DNA of 64,000 nt from Symbiodinium natans (GCA_905221605.1 CAJNDS010000424.1:684978-748977), one strand, 5' to 3'; shown: positions 39,001 through 48,524, counted from the stretch's first letter. The notes: generated by a model from the sequence alone, not told the origin. A program made the numbers and translations.

Positions 39001-42000
39001 GCGAAGTTGTACATTGCACTGTTCGTGTTGACAAGTGAGAGGCCCGCTTGCAAGGTCGAGGTAGACCAAGCGCGAGAGGGGACCCGAGATGTCATCCCGA
39101 GCACCAGAGCAGCTACCCTACCCTCAAAAAACCACGGAATCCCACAGGCCAAAGCTTCTTACCAGCCTAACCGAAGGAAAGCAAAGCAAGCGCAGTATTG
39201 TAACTGTGCCAGGCCAGAGCAGCAGCAAACACATCGTGGTCTTGTGTTTCCACACGCACCAGCTGAGCTCCGTGTGTATTCTATCTAGCCAGCATGCAGA
39301 AACAGCTTGTCCCAGCCCACAGGCACATACACAGCACCGCGACACGAACCTTTGAGGCCAGTACAGTCTTGAATTGTCGTTTGGGCTGTGGCTGGGCTTG
39401 AATTGCTACCAGTAGGGCTCGGAAAAACGCCGTTTTCCACTAACGCCAAATAACGCCTTTCGAACGTGAAATAACGCTCACATAACGCCAAATAACGCCG
39501 CAGGAAAAACCGGAAAAAACCTAAAACCCGTACAAAAACCAGAAAAAACCCAAAAACAACATCAACTGTGGAAAAGCATTTTCCGAGCCCTTTCCAAAAC
39601 CTCCTCGCTTTCAGTAGACTTCACGAATTTAGTAGAGCCCAGGACGTACTCCAAGGGCCCCGGCACCCAAGCTTCCTCCCAGGAAAGCCACTCTGTCTGC
39701 ATGAGCAGGCACATGAGAGGCGTCGCCTCGTCCACCTGGGCAGCACTAGGTTGAGGGTTTAGGGTTTAGGGTTCAGGGTGTAGGGTTTAGGGTTTAGGGT
39801 TTGGGCGGTGGGTTTAGGGTGGAGCTTCAGCTCCAGCAACCTTGGGCCTGTGGTAGGTGGGGTGTTCTGCGAGAGAGGGTTGCTTTGGGTTACAGGGTTA
39901 GGGGTTCTGGGGTGCCATTGGCCCTGGACCCTTTGCTCTCGTGAGCCTCGACACAATAAAAAACATCTCTATATATATATATACATACAGAAAGTAACAA
40001 CTACATATTATATATATATATATTACATCTCTTATAATACATGTATTGTATACAGTTTAGGGTTTAGGGTTTAGGGTTTAGGGTTTAGGGTTTAGGGTTT
40101 AGGGTTTAGGGTTTAGGGTTTAGGGTTTAGGGTTTAGGGTTTAGGGTTTAGGGTTTAGGGATATATTGTATTATACACTGCCATACAATAGAATATAACA
40201 TATATAATGTGAAAGTATATTTTTATAATACGTAATACATAATATATATAACACAAAAATATAATATATCATATATAATATACCATATACAATATATAAC
40301 ATATACATAATATTATATATATAATACTATATAGTATATTTTCTTTAATATATAACATAATATAATATAATATAATATAATATAATGTAATGTAATATTA
40401 TATAATATAATACATATAATATTGTATCTCTCTCTTTCTCTTGAACCCTAAACCCTAAACCCTAAACCCCTAAACCCCTAAACCCCTAAACCCCTAAACC
40501 CCTAAACCCCTAAACCCCTAAACCCCTAAACCCTACACCCTAAACCTCGACCGTAAACCCTAAACTCTAAACCCTAAAACTTACACCCTAAACACTAAAA
40601 CCTAAACCCTAAACCCTAACCACCGGACAACCCCAAGCCCTAAACATAGGGCCTCCAACTCCTCAATTACGTAAGTTGGTGCTGGCTAGCAAAGGCATGG
40701 CCTGCATCTGCATCTCATTCCGCTCGGCTCGGATGCTCGGCAGCAATCTGAATAGCTCGCCGACAAAGGCAGCTGGATAGGTCCTGGGATTTGGGGGGGA
40801 TGTGGTAGGGCTGCTAGGGTTTAGGGTTTAGGGTTGAGGGCTAGGGTTTGGGGTTTGGGGTTTGGGGGGCTTTGGACTGTACGAAAACCAAGGTTCTGGG
40901 TTTCCTTCAAAGACGGCCCGCTTCTTTTTGTTCTTGTCCAAGTAGTGCACAGCAGTGCGTACGTTCGATGGCGCAGCTTTTCGCTTCAGCTCACCAACAT
41001 CCAGACGTGTCAGGATCTTCTTGTTCGTGAGGATGCTTGTTCGTTTATCGGTTTGGTGTCCATAATGTCGCATCCAAAAGTTCACCCGGTAGATCTTAGC
41101 TGACAAAGTGTGAGCATGACAGTTCGTGGCCCTGACTCATAAGCATACAAATGTATTCAACAATTCTAGACTGCGTACAATGTGCCGGAATGCCGGCGAC
41201 TTGCTTCAGCTTCACCAGGGCCAGGCGTAGGGGTGGGAAGGAAAACATCAGGGTCGTCACAGGGTTCTCCAGCATGAAGCTCCCTCCCATGCAACCCACC
41301 AACAGTAGCAGTAACGCTGTCCTCAAGGCCAGACAAGACCCACTACAGCATAAGAAGACCAGTACTTACCAACCAAAAAAACTGCCCCCGCCGCACTGCT
41401 ACAAAAAGATCTAGGAAGCACACCTGTACCCAGGCCTCGCAACCATTAGGTTGCCTGCTCGCACAGAAGGGTGCTCTGTGCAACCGGGGATTTGGAGCTC
41501 ATTGCGTTGGGTCGAACCGCGAGAAATTAGTACCCAACTGCTGCAAACCGTGCCCAGGCAAGCCAACACCTCGTTCATCTTTGACTGGAGGCACAGGGTG
41601 CATGCCAGCCTGAGAGAGGCGCAAAAGGGGCTCCTAAGTCAGGCTAGTGTTTGGGTTGAGAGCAAACAGGAACTGCGCTGGTAATTCAACTCTGGCAGGG
41701 CACACGAACCCGGCGTCGGAATTCATATCCATCACAGATTGACCGGGGCGCCAGATTGACTTGCGCTTCTTGACAGGTGCCCGTTCAATGTCGTAGGCAG
41801 CACAACGGTATCCTAAGGCCGAACCGAGAGTTGAAATTCTACCTCGGCCGGCAAAGAAGTCCAACACATCCCACTCATCGCTTCCCAAGGTTACGTAACT
41901 CAATTGGGTGATCGCAAGGAGCAGAATGATGAAGTCCTGAGGTTGCACGGTGTTAAGGAACATTAGGAGTAGAAGTAGAAGCAAGAACTTTTGCGGAGGC

Positions 42001-45000
42001 GTCGTTGACCCTGGATTAGACGAGCTGCAAGCGGAGCTCCGATGTGAACCAGGCGTCGAAGCACAAGGTCAAGCTGTTGGGGCAACATGTTCTTCCAACT
42101 ACAAAACACAAGTAGTCGCTATAGATCCGTTTGCGTGCACAAAGCCTCTCAATGTCTGTTGCTAGAGCGAGGGGACCCTTGAGAGTCATCACCGCGAAGC
42201 GAGGTGCAGTAAGTGCCAGCAAAGTACAAGCCGAGCACAACACCCTCACAGCTTCTACTCCACAAAAGGATCTGAAGAATTAAGTAAGCCAGAGGTACCA
42301 ACATAAAGGCCACGAGCTGCAAGAAATCTCATCGATCAGCTCTCCAGGGCCTGTGCAGTTTGAGAGGTTGGTGTTTGGGAGCGGTGGAACTGAAGCTACA
42401 AAGCAGAGATGCACTTGCACGGCACAAGCAGACTTAATGCGCGCGTGTTTTTCCTCTCGTGTCCGAGGTGCCTGACTTTCAAATCCGGCGAGCAGCCGAA
42501 TGCAGGACAAAGGCTATAGCTTCAGCGCCTTGCGCCCTGCCTAATCTGCAGCGAACACCGGACTACACCAGACCTAGGCTAGCTAGTACCCTGGCTAGGA
42601 TCGTACCCCACGACAGCACCAATTGTGCTGAGCCCAGCCAAAGTAAACAATCAGATCAAGATTGAGTCACAAAATTCTTCATCACGCGCTCGTGGCCGAG
42701 TCAGAGCGACGAAGCGCCTCGCCTTGGTGACAGGGCTTAGGGTTTCGGGAAAGCATTGAACTACAGACTTCAAGGCCCAGGATTTATCAAACGATTCTAG
42801 TTCAGAGTAAGGGTCGGGTCTGCAAGAAATCGTGGGCAATCTTTGTGGCCATCTTCTCGTACTTCGAGCTCTTGCCCTTCTCGACCCGGAGCTTGGGGAA
42901 GGCCGAGTTCCAAAACTCTTCCTGCAGGGTTTAAAGTTTAGGGTTTATAGAAATTGTATAGGGTTTGGGTCCGGGGGTTTTGGAGGGTTTTTTTTTTTCA
43001 GTCGAGCGAGGGGCTGGGGCCGAGGGGCTGGAGCTGAGGGGCTAAGGCTGAGGAGGAGGTGCCAAACTTGCAAAAGAAAAGGTGGGGGTGAGGAGGAGGA
43101 GGCTTCACAAGGAGGCCGCCTGCTGCTAGGGGGGGTGTGGGGGGTGGGGCGGGGGCAGAGGGGCTGGGGCTGAGGGGGTGGGCCCAAGTTGCATTTTTGA
43201 GGTTTGGGCTACAAATCAAGTTTCATGCTGGAGGGGTTGGTGAAGGGCTAAGCGCTGGCTGAGGGGCTTGGGGCTGGGCCTGAGGGCCATTTTTGCACTG
43301 TCAAGGACGAAGGATTATCGTACGAGCTGCTCACAACAACGAAACACATACAATTTCTATTCATCCTGGCCTGGAGGGGTTTAGGGTTTAGGGTTTAGGG
43401 TTTAGGGTTTAGGGTTTAGGGTTTAGGGTTTAGGGTTTAGGGTTTAGGGTTTAGGGTTAGGGTTTAGGGTTTAGGGTTTAGGGTTTAAGGTTTAGGGCTT
43501 AGGGTTTAACCTAAACCCTCAACCCTAAACCCTATAAAGCCTAAGCCCTAAACCCAAAAAACCCTGACAGCCTCATACTGGGAAGGCGAGTGGACGTTGG
43601 GGCCCACAATCTCAAAGTACATCTTCATGATTGCGCGGAACCTGCTCTTGGCTGGCTCTCCCTCTGGGCAACGTCTGCCTGCGAAGGTGGTGCGCTCCGA
43701 ATCCGGGACCAGCTTGCGCTTGCCAGCATTGGCCTTCACCTTGGCCTACCGACTGCTTCCCATTCTTGGAGTTCGCCTTGGCTTTTGCCGTTGGCACCGA
43801 CTTCTTCCCACCCTTGGCCTTGGCTGCGGCCTTGGCTGCTGGTCGCTTCATAGCCTGGGAGCCCTCGGCCAGCAAGTCATCATCGATCTCGTCCTCCTCG
43901 GTGGACTCAGGGATCATTTCCACATCATCTGCAACGCTCTTCTCGTCAGTCATCTGCTCCTCTTTGGCCGCGGCTTTGGCCTTGGCCTTCGTCTTTGACT
44001 TGGCAACGGCCTTAGCCTTTGCCGCTGCCTTGCCCTTCGCTTTGGCCTTCGCTTTGGGCTTGCGCTTCTTGTCGGGTTCCTCGGAGCTTTCGTCATTCGG
44101 CGTCTTCTTAGGCCCTTCTGCCGCTTGGCGTTGCTGCGAACGCAACACCAAGGGAGGCTGCGCCTCGACACCATACGCGTCCTCAGCAATTCCATGCTTG
44201 AAACCTTTAGATAGGCCCGTCATCAAGGATGTTTATTACCATTGTTACCGAATTAGCGAAGGAACCGTCGAGACCTCCTCCGTGTTCATGCCCTCTTGAC
44301 CCTTGACATCCGGCGAGGGAGCATACGATGGGCTGCTGATCATCGGGCCTGTTGCTTCCTCCAAGCTCTTGGGGCTTGAGGCCACTGAACCCGACTCCCC
44401 GGACTTCAGCCAACTTGGGCTCTCCGGCACCAATGTCTCCATCTCATCCGGGCCTAAAGAGTGTGCGCTTGCTGCTCGCAGCTTGTCGTATAGCACAGAT
44501 AGAAACTGTTTCAAAATATTGTTAACACATAGCCAGCAACTAACTGCCGGACCAGCTGGCGCCGGCACCTTCGCTGCCGCAGCGCGCCTCTGCATCTCCA
44601 ACCTGCGACAAGGAAAATTCTAGAGGGTTTAGGGTTTAGGGTTTAGGGTTTAGGGTTTATAGGGTTTAGGGTTTAGGGTTTAGGGTTTAGGGTTTAGGGT
44701 TTAGGGTTTAGGGTTTAGGGTTTAGGGTTTAGGGTTTAGCGAAGCAGGCAACCTACAATTTTTGACCTACAAAGCACCGAGCCTCAACTGCTCGATCACA
44801 CGGGCCCTGTCTTCGGGCATAAGCAGAGGAGTCGGTGGCTTGAAAGTCTCGTCCACAAACAACTTGCGGGGGGTGAGCAAAGGCTGGGCGCGAACAATCG
44901 GACCTGGCTTGCCTTCCGGGGTTGAGAAGTCCGTGTCGATCGAGGAACTGGAGGCCTGCCGCACCAGCTGCGAGTCCTGCGTTGGACCTGGCAAGTCTGT

Positions 45001-45901
45001 GTTCGGCGAGGGCGTCTGCTCCACTTTGTCTGGCACAGACATCACCGCCTCCTCCTCTTCCTTCTTCCCGGTGTGGTCTGCGTCGACCACTGGGTCGTCG
45101 TCGCACTGCTCCTCCTCCTCAGCATGCTCGTGGCCCTCAAGTTCCTCGATCTCAGCTCGGTCTGCGTACTCCACACCATCTTCACCATCAATGGCCACGA
45201 CTTCAAGCGACGGGGCATCCTCGATGGCCAGAAGTGGAGCACCCCCACCATGATGATGATCATCATCGTCGTCATCTCCGCCTGCACCCCCAGGCCCTGG
45301 CAGCGGGTGCAGTCCAAGCACCGTGCCATCGTCTGGCACTGTCCACGCGCCCTCCAAGATGGCATAGAACTTGTCCAAGCAGCGATCCTTTAACTTGGCA
45401 ACGGGAAGCCACTAAGCAATCACTTGCAAACTCCAAACGAAATTCATCAAACAAGTCGCGCGGTTCTGGGCCCGGGATGCAAAACGACGGACGCCGTGCG
45501 AAAAGAGCACCTTTAAGCCTGCAGCATCCAAGTGCACGCTCTGCAAGTCCACGTCGAGCCCCAAGTGTTGCCGGAGAATGCTCACCTCCCAGGGAAACTA
45601 CAGCGCACCTACACCCCAAGAAGCAAGAATTAGTGTAGAGAACAAAGCCCAAACCAGCCTCCTCTCGCATTCGGTCGATGGGAACTGTCTTAGGCACTGG
45701 TTGGTTGTGAACCCACCACTCAGCCAGCAACTCGAGGGCGTGCTGGTTCTTTCCCATTGCTTTCACGGAAGCAATGCCAACAGCCTTGGGGTTGATCCAC
45801 CTCGTGAGGATCTGTTCTGGTTTCTCAAGCAACCGACGTCGCACAACATCGTTCTCCTCGAGCCTACGCGCCAGGCATCCCACTGCCCCATAGTCAGCCA
45901 T
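35786..45901 (-). CDS. Methyltransferase-like, Lys/Ala-rich dinoflagellate gene, about 22 exons
   Basis: Exons run leftward from ATG at 45901 (MADYGAVGCLARRLEENDVV) to TAG at 35786. Order of parts: helical N-terminus; acidic linker; KAKAK-rich segment with MKRPAAK; TFAGRRCPEGEPAKSRF and FWNSAFPKLR; a methyltransferase-like core (DVLDFFAGRGRISTLGSALG as AdoMet motif I, YDIE acid, TVCSSWVLISRGSTQR, GGSFMLENPVTTL, FWMRHYGHQT); TPLMCLLMQTEWLSWEEAW; SPQAIRMRTQRIFKPRSNG; several helices; and a KAKAKAKG tail. This combination matches, from memory, an abundant uncharacterised dinoflagellate protein family. The core resembles C5-cytosine methyltransferases, with CSSW where a PC motif would be expected; activity is not established. 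Exon phases agree at many junctions. Introns hold telomere-like arrays, the dispersed repeat and microsatellites. A one-base shift near 43745 may be an error or mutation. Confidence 0.7.
36095..36223. repeat. Perfect CCCTAAA array, about 18 units, intronic
   Basis: Among the longest uninterrupted heptamer arrays in the window. It lies in the last intron of the minus-strand gene; the transcript would read TTTAGGG ending about 15 bases before the acceptor. Confidence 0.95.
36401..36480 (-). CDS. Methyltransferase-like gene, FQEQTSHLL exon
   Basis: One base plus exactly 26 codons. The first G completes an Arg codon; encodes FQEQTSHLLSDLEKGNNELS and ends before GTTGTG. A further small exon (EEPGLIKKIDALIN) is at about 36307-36254. 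Confidence 0.6.
36630..36890 (-). CDS. Methyltransferase-like gene, two exons near the 3' end
   Basis: About 36890-36793 (DDEDYALAARKKLGIPEYD) and 36702-36630 (LALGKRVKVMEKMKDLLATL), the latter ending AGCAG with a GATACA donor. Confidence 0.55.
37241..37490. repeat. G-rich region of TTTAGGGGG-type units
   Basis: Irregular G-rich units (GGGGGTTTAG, GGGGCTTAG) over about 240 bases between small exons of the minus-strand gene. Confidence 0.75.
37495..37740 (-). CDS. Methyltransferase-like gene, two short exons
   Basis: 37740-37677 (DRYEKINLYYVERSIKATLR, phase-matched to the previous exon) and about 37600-37495 (KKASLSMSKRIKWNEQG). Confidence 0.55.
37755..37908. repeat. TTTAGGG array with TTTAGAG/TTTAGGA variants
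   Basis: About 21 units. The variant units recur in the same order twice, suggesting block duplication. Confidence 0.9.
37932..38212 (-). CDS. Methyltransferase-like gene, two helical exons
   Basis: 38212-38055 (VYNKAAEATFMSEVEVMRAE to EAMQEWGFTEHS) and 37988-37932 (KRIEAIKKHCRENPTELM, ending ATGAG with a GA donor). The AG left over is completed by the first G of the next exon. Confidence 0.55.
38253..38862 (-). CDS. Methyltransferase-like gene, RMRTQRIFKPRSNG exon
   Basis: Starts after CCCAG with VLEQEKAAFEKAAKPQP. It has a Gln-rich and a Lys/Pro-rich linker (TPKKAAAPKKSATTPTKAAS), then SPQAIRMRTQRIFKPRSNGT and MLETIFHQCGYDP, ending before GTGGATCC. The last part is a recurring module in this protein family as I recall it. 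Confidence 0.6.
39595..39735 (-). CDS. Methyltransferase-like gene, TPLMCLLMQTEW exon
   Basis: Begins after CCCAG with VDEATPLMCLLMQTEWLSWE. The 3' end and the phase with the previous exon are not settled. Confidence 0.5.
39752..39830. repeat. TTTAGGG array right of a minus-strand exon
   Basis: Degenerate G-rich array placed just before the acceptor (in transcript sense) of the exon at 39735. Confidence 0.8.
39965..40438. repeat. AT microsatellites enclosing a TTTAGGG array
   Basis: TA/TATAA tracts at 39968-40050 and 40160-40435 surround a perfect 15-unit TTTAGGG array (40055-40160). No coding sequence is visible; all of it lies in one intron. Confidence 0.9.
40442..40620. repeat. CCCTAAA array with nine CCCCTAAA octamers
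   Basis: C-rich array in which 40466-40536 is a run of the octamer CCCCTAAA, bordered by heptamers. Confidence 0.9.
40671..40783 (-). CDS. Methyltransferase-like gene, YPAAF exon
   Basis: The first G completes a Trp codon from the previous exon, giving WTYPAAFVGELFRLLPSI. It ends before GTAATT at 40670. A CCCTAAA array region lies to its left and TTTAGGG units to its right. Confidence 0.65.
40889..41094 (-). CDS. Methyltransferase-like gene, WMRHYG exon
   Basis: Starts phase 0 after GCTAAG with IYRVNFWMRHYGHQTDKR and continues to EGNPEP with a GTTTTC donor, leaving TG to be completed by the next exon. Confidence 0.65.
41201..41321 (-). CDS. Methyltransferase-like gene, LENP exon
   Basis: One base plus exactly forty codons. 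The G after CTTGAG completes the AG of the previous exon to give Arg. Encodes ALLLLLVGCMGGSFMLENPV and ends LVKLKQ before a GTCGCC donor. Confidence 0.7.
41436..41584 (-). CDS. Methyltransferase-like gene, CSSW exon
   Basis: Encodes MNEVLACLGTVCSSWVLISR then GSTQRNELQIPG and ends AGNLMVAR with a GC donor (GCCTGG). The last codon is completed by the next exon. Confidence 0.65.
41706..41936 (-). CDS. Methyltransferase-like gene, AdoMet motif I exon
   Basis: Seventy-seven codons from CAG acceptor to GTGTGC donor, phase 0 at both ends. Contains EWDVLDFFAGRGRIS (glycine-rich motif I), the acidic YDIE and SVMDMNSDAGF. Confidence 0.7.
42820..42921 (-). CDS. Methyltransferase-like gene, FWNSAFPKLR exon
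   Basis: Thirty-four codons between an acceptor AAACCCTGCAG, made from altered telomere-like units, and CAG at 42820. Encodes EEFWNSAFPKLRVEKGKSSK and ends KIAHDFLQ. Confidence 0.6.
43005..43376. repeat. Dispersed GC-rich repeat, copy 2, intronic
   Basis: Same blocks and order as 34800-35284, without the minisatellite. It ends ACACATACAATTTCTATTC and runs straight into the TTTAGGG array at 43378. It lies in the intron between the Lys/Ala-rich and FWNSAFP exons. Confidence 0.75.
43378..43508. repeat. TTTAGGG array, about 18 units
   Basis: Near-perfect G-rich array next to dispersed repeat copy 2, followed by degenerate CCCTAAA units to 43560. The two orientations could pair in the transcript. 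Confidence 0.95.
43565..44217 (-). CDS. Methyltransferase-like gene, Lys/Ala-rich exon
   Basis: Contains long KAKAK/KAAAK runs, an acidic patch (DDVEMIPESTEEDEIDDD), MKRPAAKAAAKAKGGKK, then after a one-base frame change near 43745 TFAGRRCPEGEPAKSRFRAI and MYFEIVGPNVHSPSQYEA. The basic runs suggest nuclear or nucleic-acid binding, which is inference. Confidence 0.6.
44250..44602 (-). CDS. Methyltransferase-like gene, two small exons
   Basis: 44602-44545 (LEMQRRAAAAKVPAPAG, after a CGCAG acceptor) and about 44505-44250 (YDKLRAASAHSLGPDEMETL and a serine-rich stretch). A short stretch with stops separates them. Confidence 0.45.
44624..44739. repeat. TTTAGGG array, about 16 units
   Basis: Near-perfect G-rich array in the intron after the acidic exon of the minus-strand gene. 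Confidence 0.95.
44782..45393 (-). CDS. Methyltransferase-like gene, acidic exon
   Basis: Starts after CAAG with LKDRCLDKFYAILEGAWTVP. It continues with Asp-, His- and Glu-rich runs and ends EQLRLG before a GTGCTT donor. The low-complexity acidic region is a flexible linker of unknown role. Confidence 0.6.
45430..45588 (-). CDS. Methyltransferase-like gene, exon 2
   Basis: Open frame with LRQHLGLDVDLQSVHLDAAG followed by LKVLFSHGVRRFASRAQNR. Borders are approximate. Confidence 0.45.
45657..45901 (-). CDS. Methyltransferase-like gene, exon 1 (start)
   Basis: ATG at 45901. Encodes LARRLEENDVVRRRLLEKPE and a helical region ending near PIDRMREEAG. The 3' boundary is approximate. Confidence 0.55.
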
Positions 45902-46014
45902 GCTGCTGACACAGGCAACAAACAAGAAGTCTCACACTGAAAAACAAAATGCCTTCGGATTGTAGATTTGGCAGGTAACTTGCCTCTCTTGCAAGGCTAG
46001 AAAGCAGCAGTCAA

Positions 46015-46143
46015 CCATAAACCATAACCATAAACCCTAAACCCTAAACACTAAACCCTAAACCCTAAACCCTAAACCCTATAAACCCTAAACCCTAAAC
46101 CCTAAACCCTTGACCCTTGACCCTTGACCCTTGACCCTTACCC
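46015..46143. repeat. CCCTAAA array switching to (CCCTTGA)n
   Basis: About 12 C-rich heptamers, then five copies of the variant CCCTTGA (46108-46141). It lies in the divergent spacer between the minus-strand gene and plus-strand exons. Confidence 0.9.
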
Positions 46144-47117
46144 TAAACCAAAACAAAAACAAGGTAAAAACAAGTGTCCCGGATCCCTGAAGGACCACGC
46201 CTCGATCTGAGCGGATGTTGCGCCCCACGGCCCGTGGTACCTGGAAGTGTCGGGGTGCACAGAAAATTACGTACTATAAGAACTTCAAAGTATACGTACG
46301 CACTTGCTGTGCGGGCAGGGGGGGCGCACTTAGTCTGCGAGCACCGACAACTCAAGCATTCCATCGATCGGCCAGGCTGGATTTAAAAGACTTGCGCACC
46401 TAGGAGCGACTGCCTCTTGAACTCCAAACTGCCCCAAGAAGGCTTATAAGTCCAACCCAACCCTAAAGTAGGTCCAACCCAACCCTAAAGTAGGTCCCCC
46501 AACCCTCAAGTTTCTGAAGCGGTGAAACATGCAGCGCTGTGCTGCTGAAGTGGGAGCAGCGCAGCGATGGATCTTGGGCTGTAAGGGTGGTCCGGATTTA
46601 GGGTTTCAGGGTTTGAGGTTGCTGGTTAGGTTGCCGCAACGCTCCACTGACGTGTCTTCTCCAGGCAATTCGTAAGATTAAGGACTTCGAAGGGTTTAGA
46701 TAATGGAAGAACCCCAAAATTAGAGAAACGTCGCTAAGCATTTTTTTCTATAACTTCTTCAGAAAACCGCTTTTCCCCGAAACTGCGGAAATTTTCATGT
46801 CTCAAGGTTGTCCAGGTATATATGAGGTACATGTAATATTTAAGATACGAACCCCATCTTTCTCTACAATTCCATGCTGACAGCCGCCAAGACAACATTC
46901 CAGCTGCCCAACGCAGGCATCCAGGACACGGAAGGCAAGGACCTGCGACAGTTCGTGCTTCAGGCTGCGAGCAGATGCTGAATGTGTTATTTCTTCACGG
47001 TTTTTTGGTCTCATCGGCATGATCCTCTTCAAAATTGGACTGCGCAGGTGTTTTGCCAGCAGATGCCAGTGCAGGCTTGCGCGAGATTTCGCTGGATGGC
47101 TCTCCCTAAACCCTGAA

Positions 47118-47178
47118 CCCATAGCCCTAAACCCTAAACCCTAAACCCTAAACCCTAAACCCTAAACCCTAAACCCTA
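47118..47178. repeat. CCCTAAA array before an exon-like segment
   Basis: About nine C-rich units ending CCCTAAG, followed within 40 bases by the segment at 47217. Confidence 0.9.
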
Positions 47179-47265
47179 AGTGTCCGACAGGATCCATGAC
47201 AGTCTGTCGGGTGCAGGCGGAGCAGCTCTTCGCAGAGCTTCGCCCGTGCTTCCTCAACGTGAGGA

Positions 47266-47560
47266 GGTTTAGGGTTTAGGGTTTAGGGTTTAGGGTTTAG
47301 GGTTTAGGGTTCAGGGTTTAGTGTTTAAGGTTTAGAGGGTTCAGGGTTTAGTGTTTAAGGTTTAGGGGGTTTAGGGGGTTTAGGGGGTTTAGGGGGTTTA
47401 GGGGGTTTAATTAGGGGGGTTTAGGGGGTTTCAGGGGGTTTAGGGGGTTTAGGGGGTTTAGGGGGTTTAGGGGGTTTAGGGGGTTTAGGGGGATAAGGGT
47501 TTAGGGTTTAGGGGGTTTGGGGTTTAGGGGGCTTGGGGTTTAGGGTTTAGGGTCTGTGTC
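47266..47560. repeat. TTTAGGG array passing into (TTTAGGGGG)n
   Basis: Heptamers at 47266-47320, then a run of at least ten nine-base units TTTAGGGGG (47360-47500). It directly follows the exon-like segment 47217-47262. Confidence 0.9.
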
Positions 47561-47721
47561 TCGGGTTTAGGTTAGTCCGGCTTTGTTTGTATATTGCTAA
47601 CATGATGGTCGTTATTGTCATCGTTGTGATTCTTCTGATTCATTGTTTCTGAATTTGCTTGCTGTGCGATTTTTTGACCACTGCTCGAATCGCTGCTATC
47701 CGTTATGCTTCTTATTCACTT

Positions 47722-47830
47722 GGTAGCCCAGGGGTACCCTTTACCCTTCTTTTGGATCCAGGATCCTTATAAAGTAACCAACCCCAACAAAGGGTGCCCT
47801 TATTAAAATGTGGTTACTGGGCTACCAAGT
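47722..47830. mobile_element. Inverted-repeat element, family H copy 3
   Basis: Starts CTTGGTAGCCCAGGGGTACC and ends GGTTACTGGGCTACCAAG, a clear terminal inverted repeat of about 18 bases. Confidence 0.65.
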
Positions 47831-47904
47831 ATTCATAAGTTCACATATCCACATTGTTCATTGCTATCTAGCTAGCTGCCACATCATGTTTTGTCGCATT
47901 GAGC

Positions 47905-48030
47905 CCTAAACCCCTAAACCCCTAAACCCCTAAAACCCTAAACCCCTAAACCCTAAACCCGAAACCCGAAACCCCAAACCCTAAACCCTAAACCCTAAAC
48001 CCTAAACCCTAGCCCTAAACCCTACGAAAC
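47905..48030. repeat. CCCCTAAA/CCCTAAA array
   Basis: C-rich array, octamers first, then heptamers, upstream of the poly-C tract. Confidence 0.85.
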
Positions 48031-48041
48031 AGAGTTTGCCC

Positions 48042-48043
48042 CG

Positions 48044-48074
<31 letters not shown>
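48042..48074. repeat. Poly-C tract of about 33 bases
   Basis: Homopolymer C run. Similar long C or G runs occur at 20516-20533, 56187-56210, 58640-58659 and 63129-63144. Exact lengths are prone to sequencing error. Confidence 0.9.
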
Positions 48075-48079
<5 letters not shown>

Positions 48080-48156
48080 CCCCGGATCCAGTGCACACAG
48101 CTGGCATGGCAGGAGCATCTCCAAGGCCGGGCCTCACTTCTGGAGCTTGGGGATGT

Positions 48157-48262
48157 TTAGGGTTTAGGGTTTAGGGTTTGGGGTTTAGGGGTTTAGGGTT
48201 TAGGGTTTAGGGTTAGGGTGTAGGGTGTAGGGTGTAGGGTTTAGGGTTTAGGGTTTAAGGTT
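48157..48262. repeat. TTTAGGG array with TGTAGGG variants
   Basis: G-rich array directly after an exon-like segment, with three adjacent TGTAGGG units. Confidence 0.85.
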
Positions 48263-48352
48263 TCGGGTTCTGCCGATGCTGGGCTTCATTTCTTAAGCCT
48301 GCAGCACCTGCGACTCGTGAAGTCTCTACCTCGAAATCCCCCAACACCATAC

Positions 48353-48524
48353 CCTAAACCCTAAAACCCTAAAACCCTAAAACCCTAAAACCCTAAAACC
48401 CTAAAACCCTAAAACCTTAAAACCCTAAAACCCTAAAACCCTAAAACCTTAACCTAAAACCCTAAAACCCTAAAACCCTAAAACCCTAAAACCCTAAAAC
48501 CCTAAAACCCTAAAACCCCTAAAC
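48353..48524. repeat. (CCCTAAAA)n octamer array, about 20 units
   Basis: Almost uniform octamer CCCTAAAA, unlike the heptamer arrays nearby. Two units share the change CCTTAAAA. Confidence 0.95.

Noticed and set aside
42832-43219. Gly/Arg-rich plus-strand and Pro-rich minus-strand frames
   Set aside because: Low-complexity translation of dispersed repeat copy 2; only 42820-42921 minus has exon character.
43631-44299. 222-codon plus-strand frame (Leu/Ala/Phe-rich)
   Set aside because: It is the complement of the Lys/Ala-rich exon; repeats of AAG/GCC give Leu/Gly/Ala on the other strand.
44922-45638. 238-codon plus-strand frame
   Set aside because: It is antisense to the acidic exon of the minus-strand gene and is Arg/Pro/His-rich.
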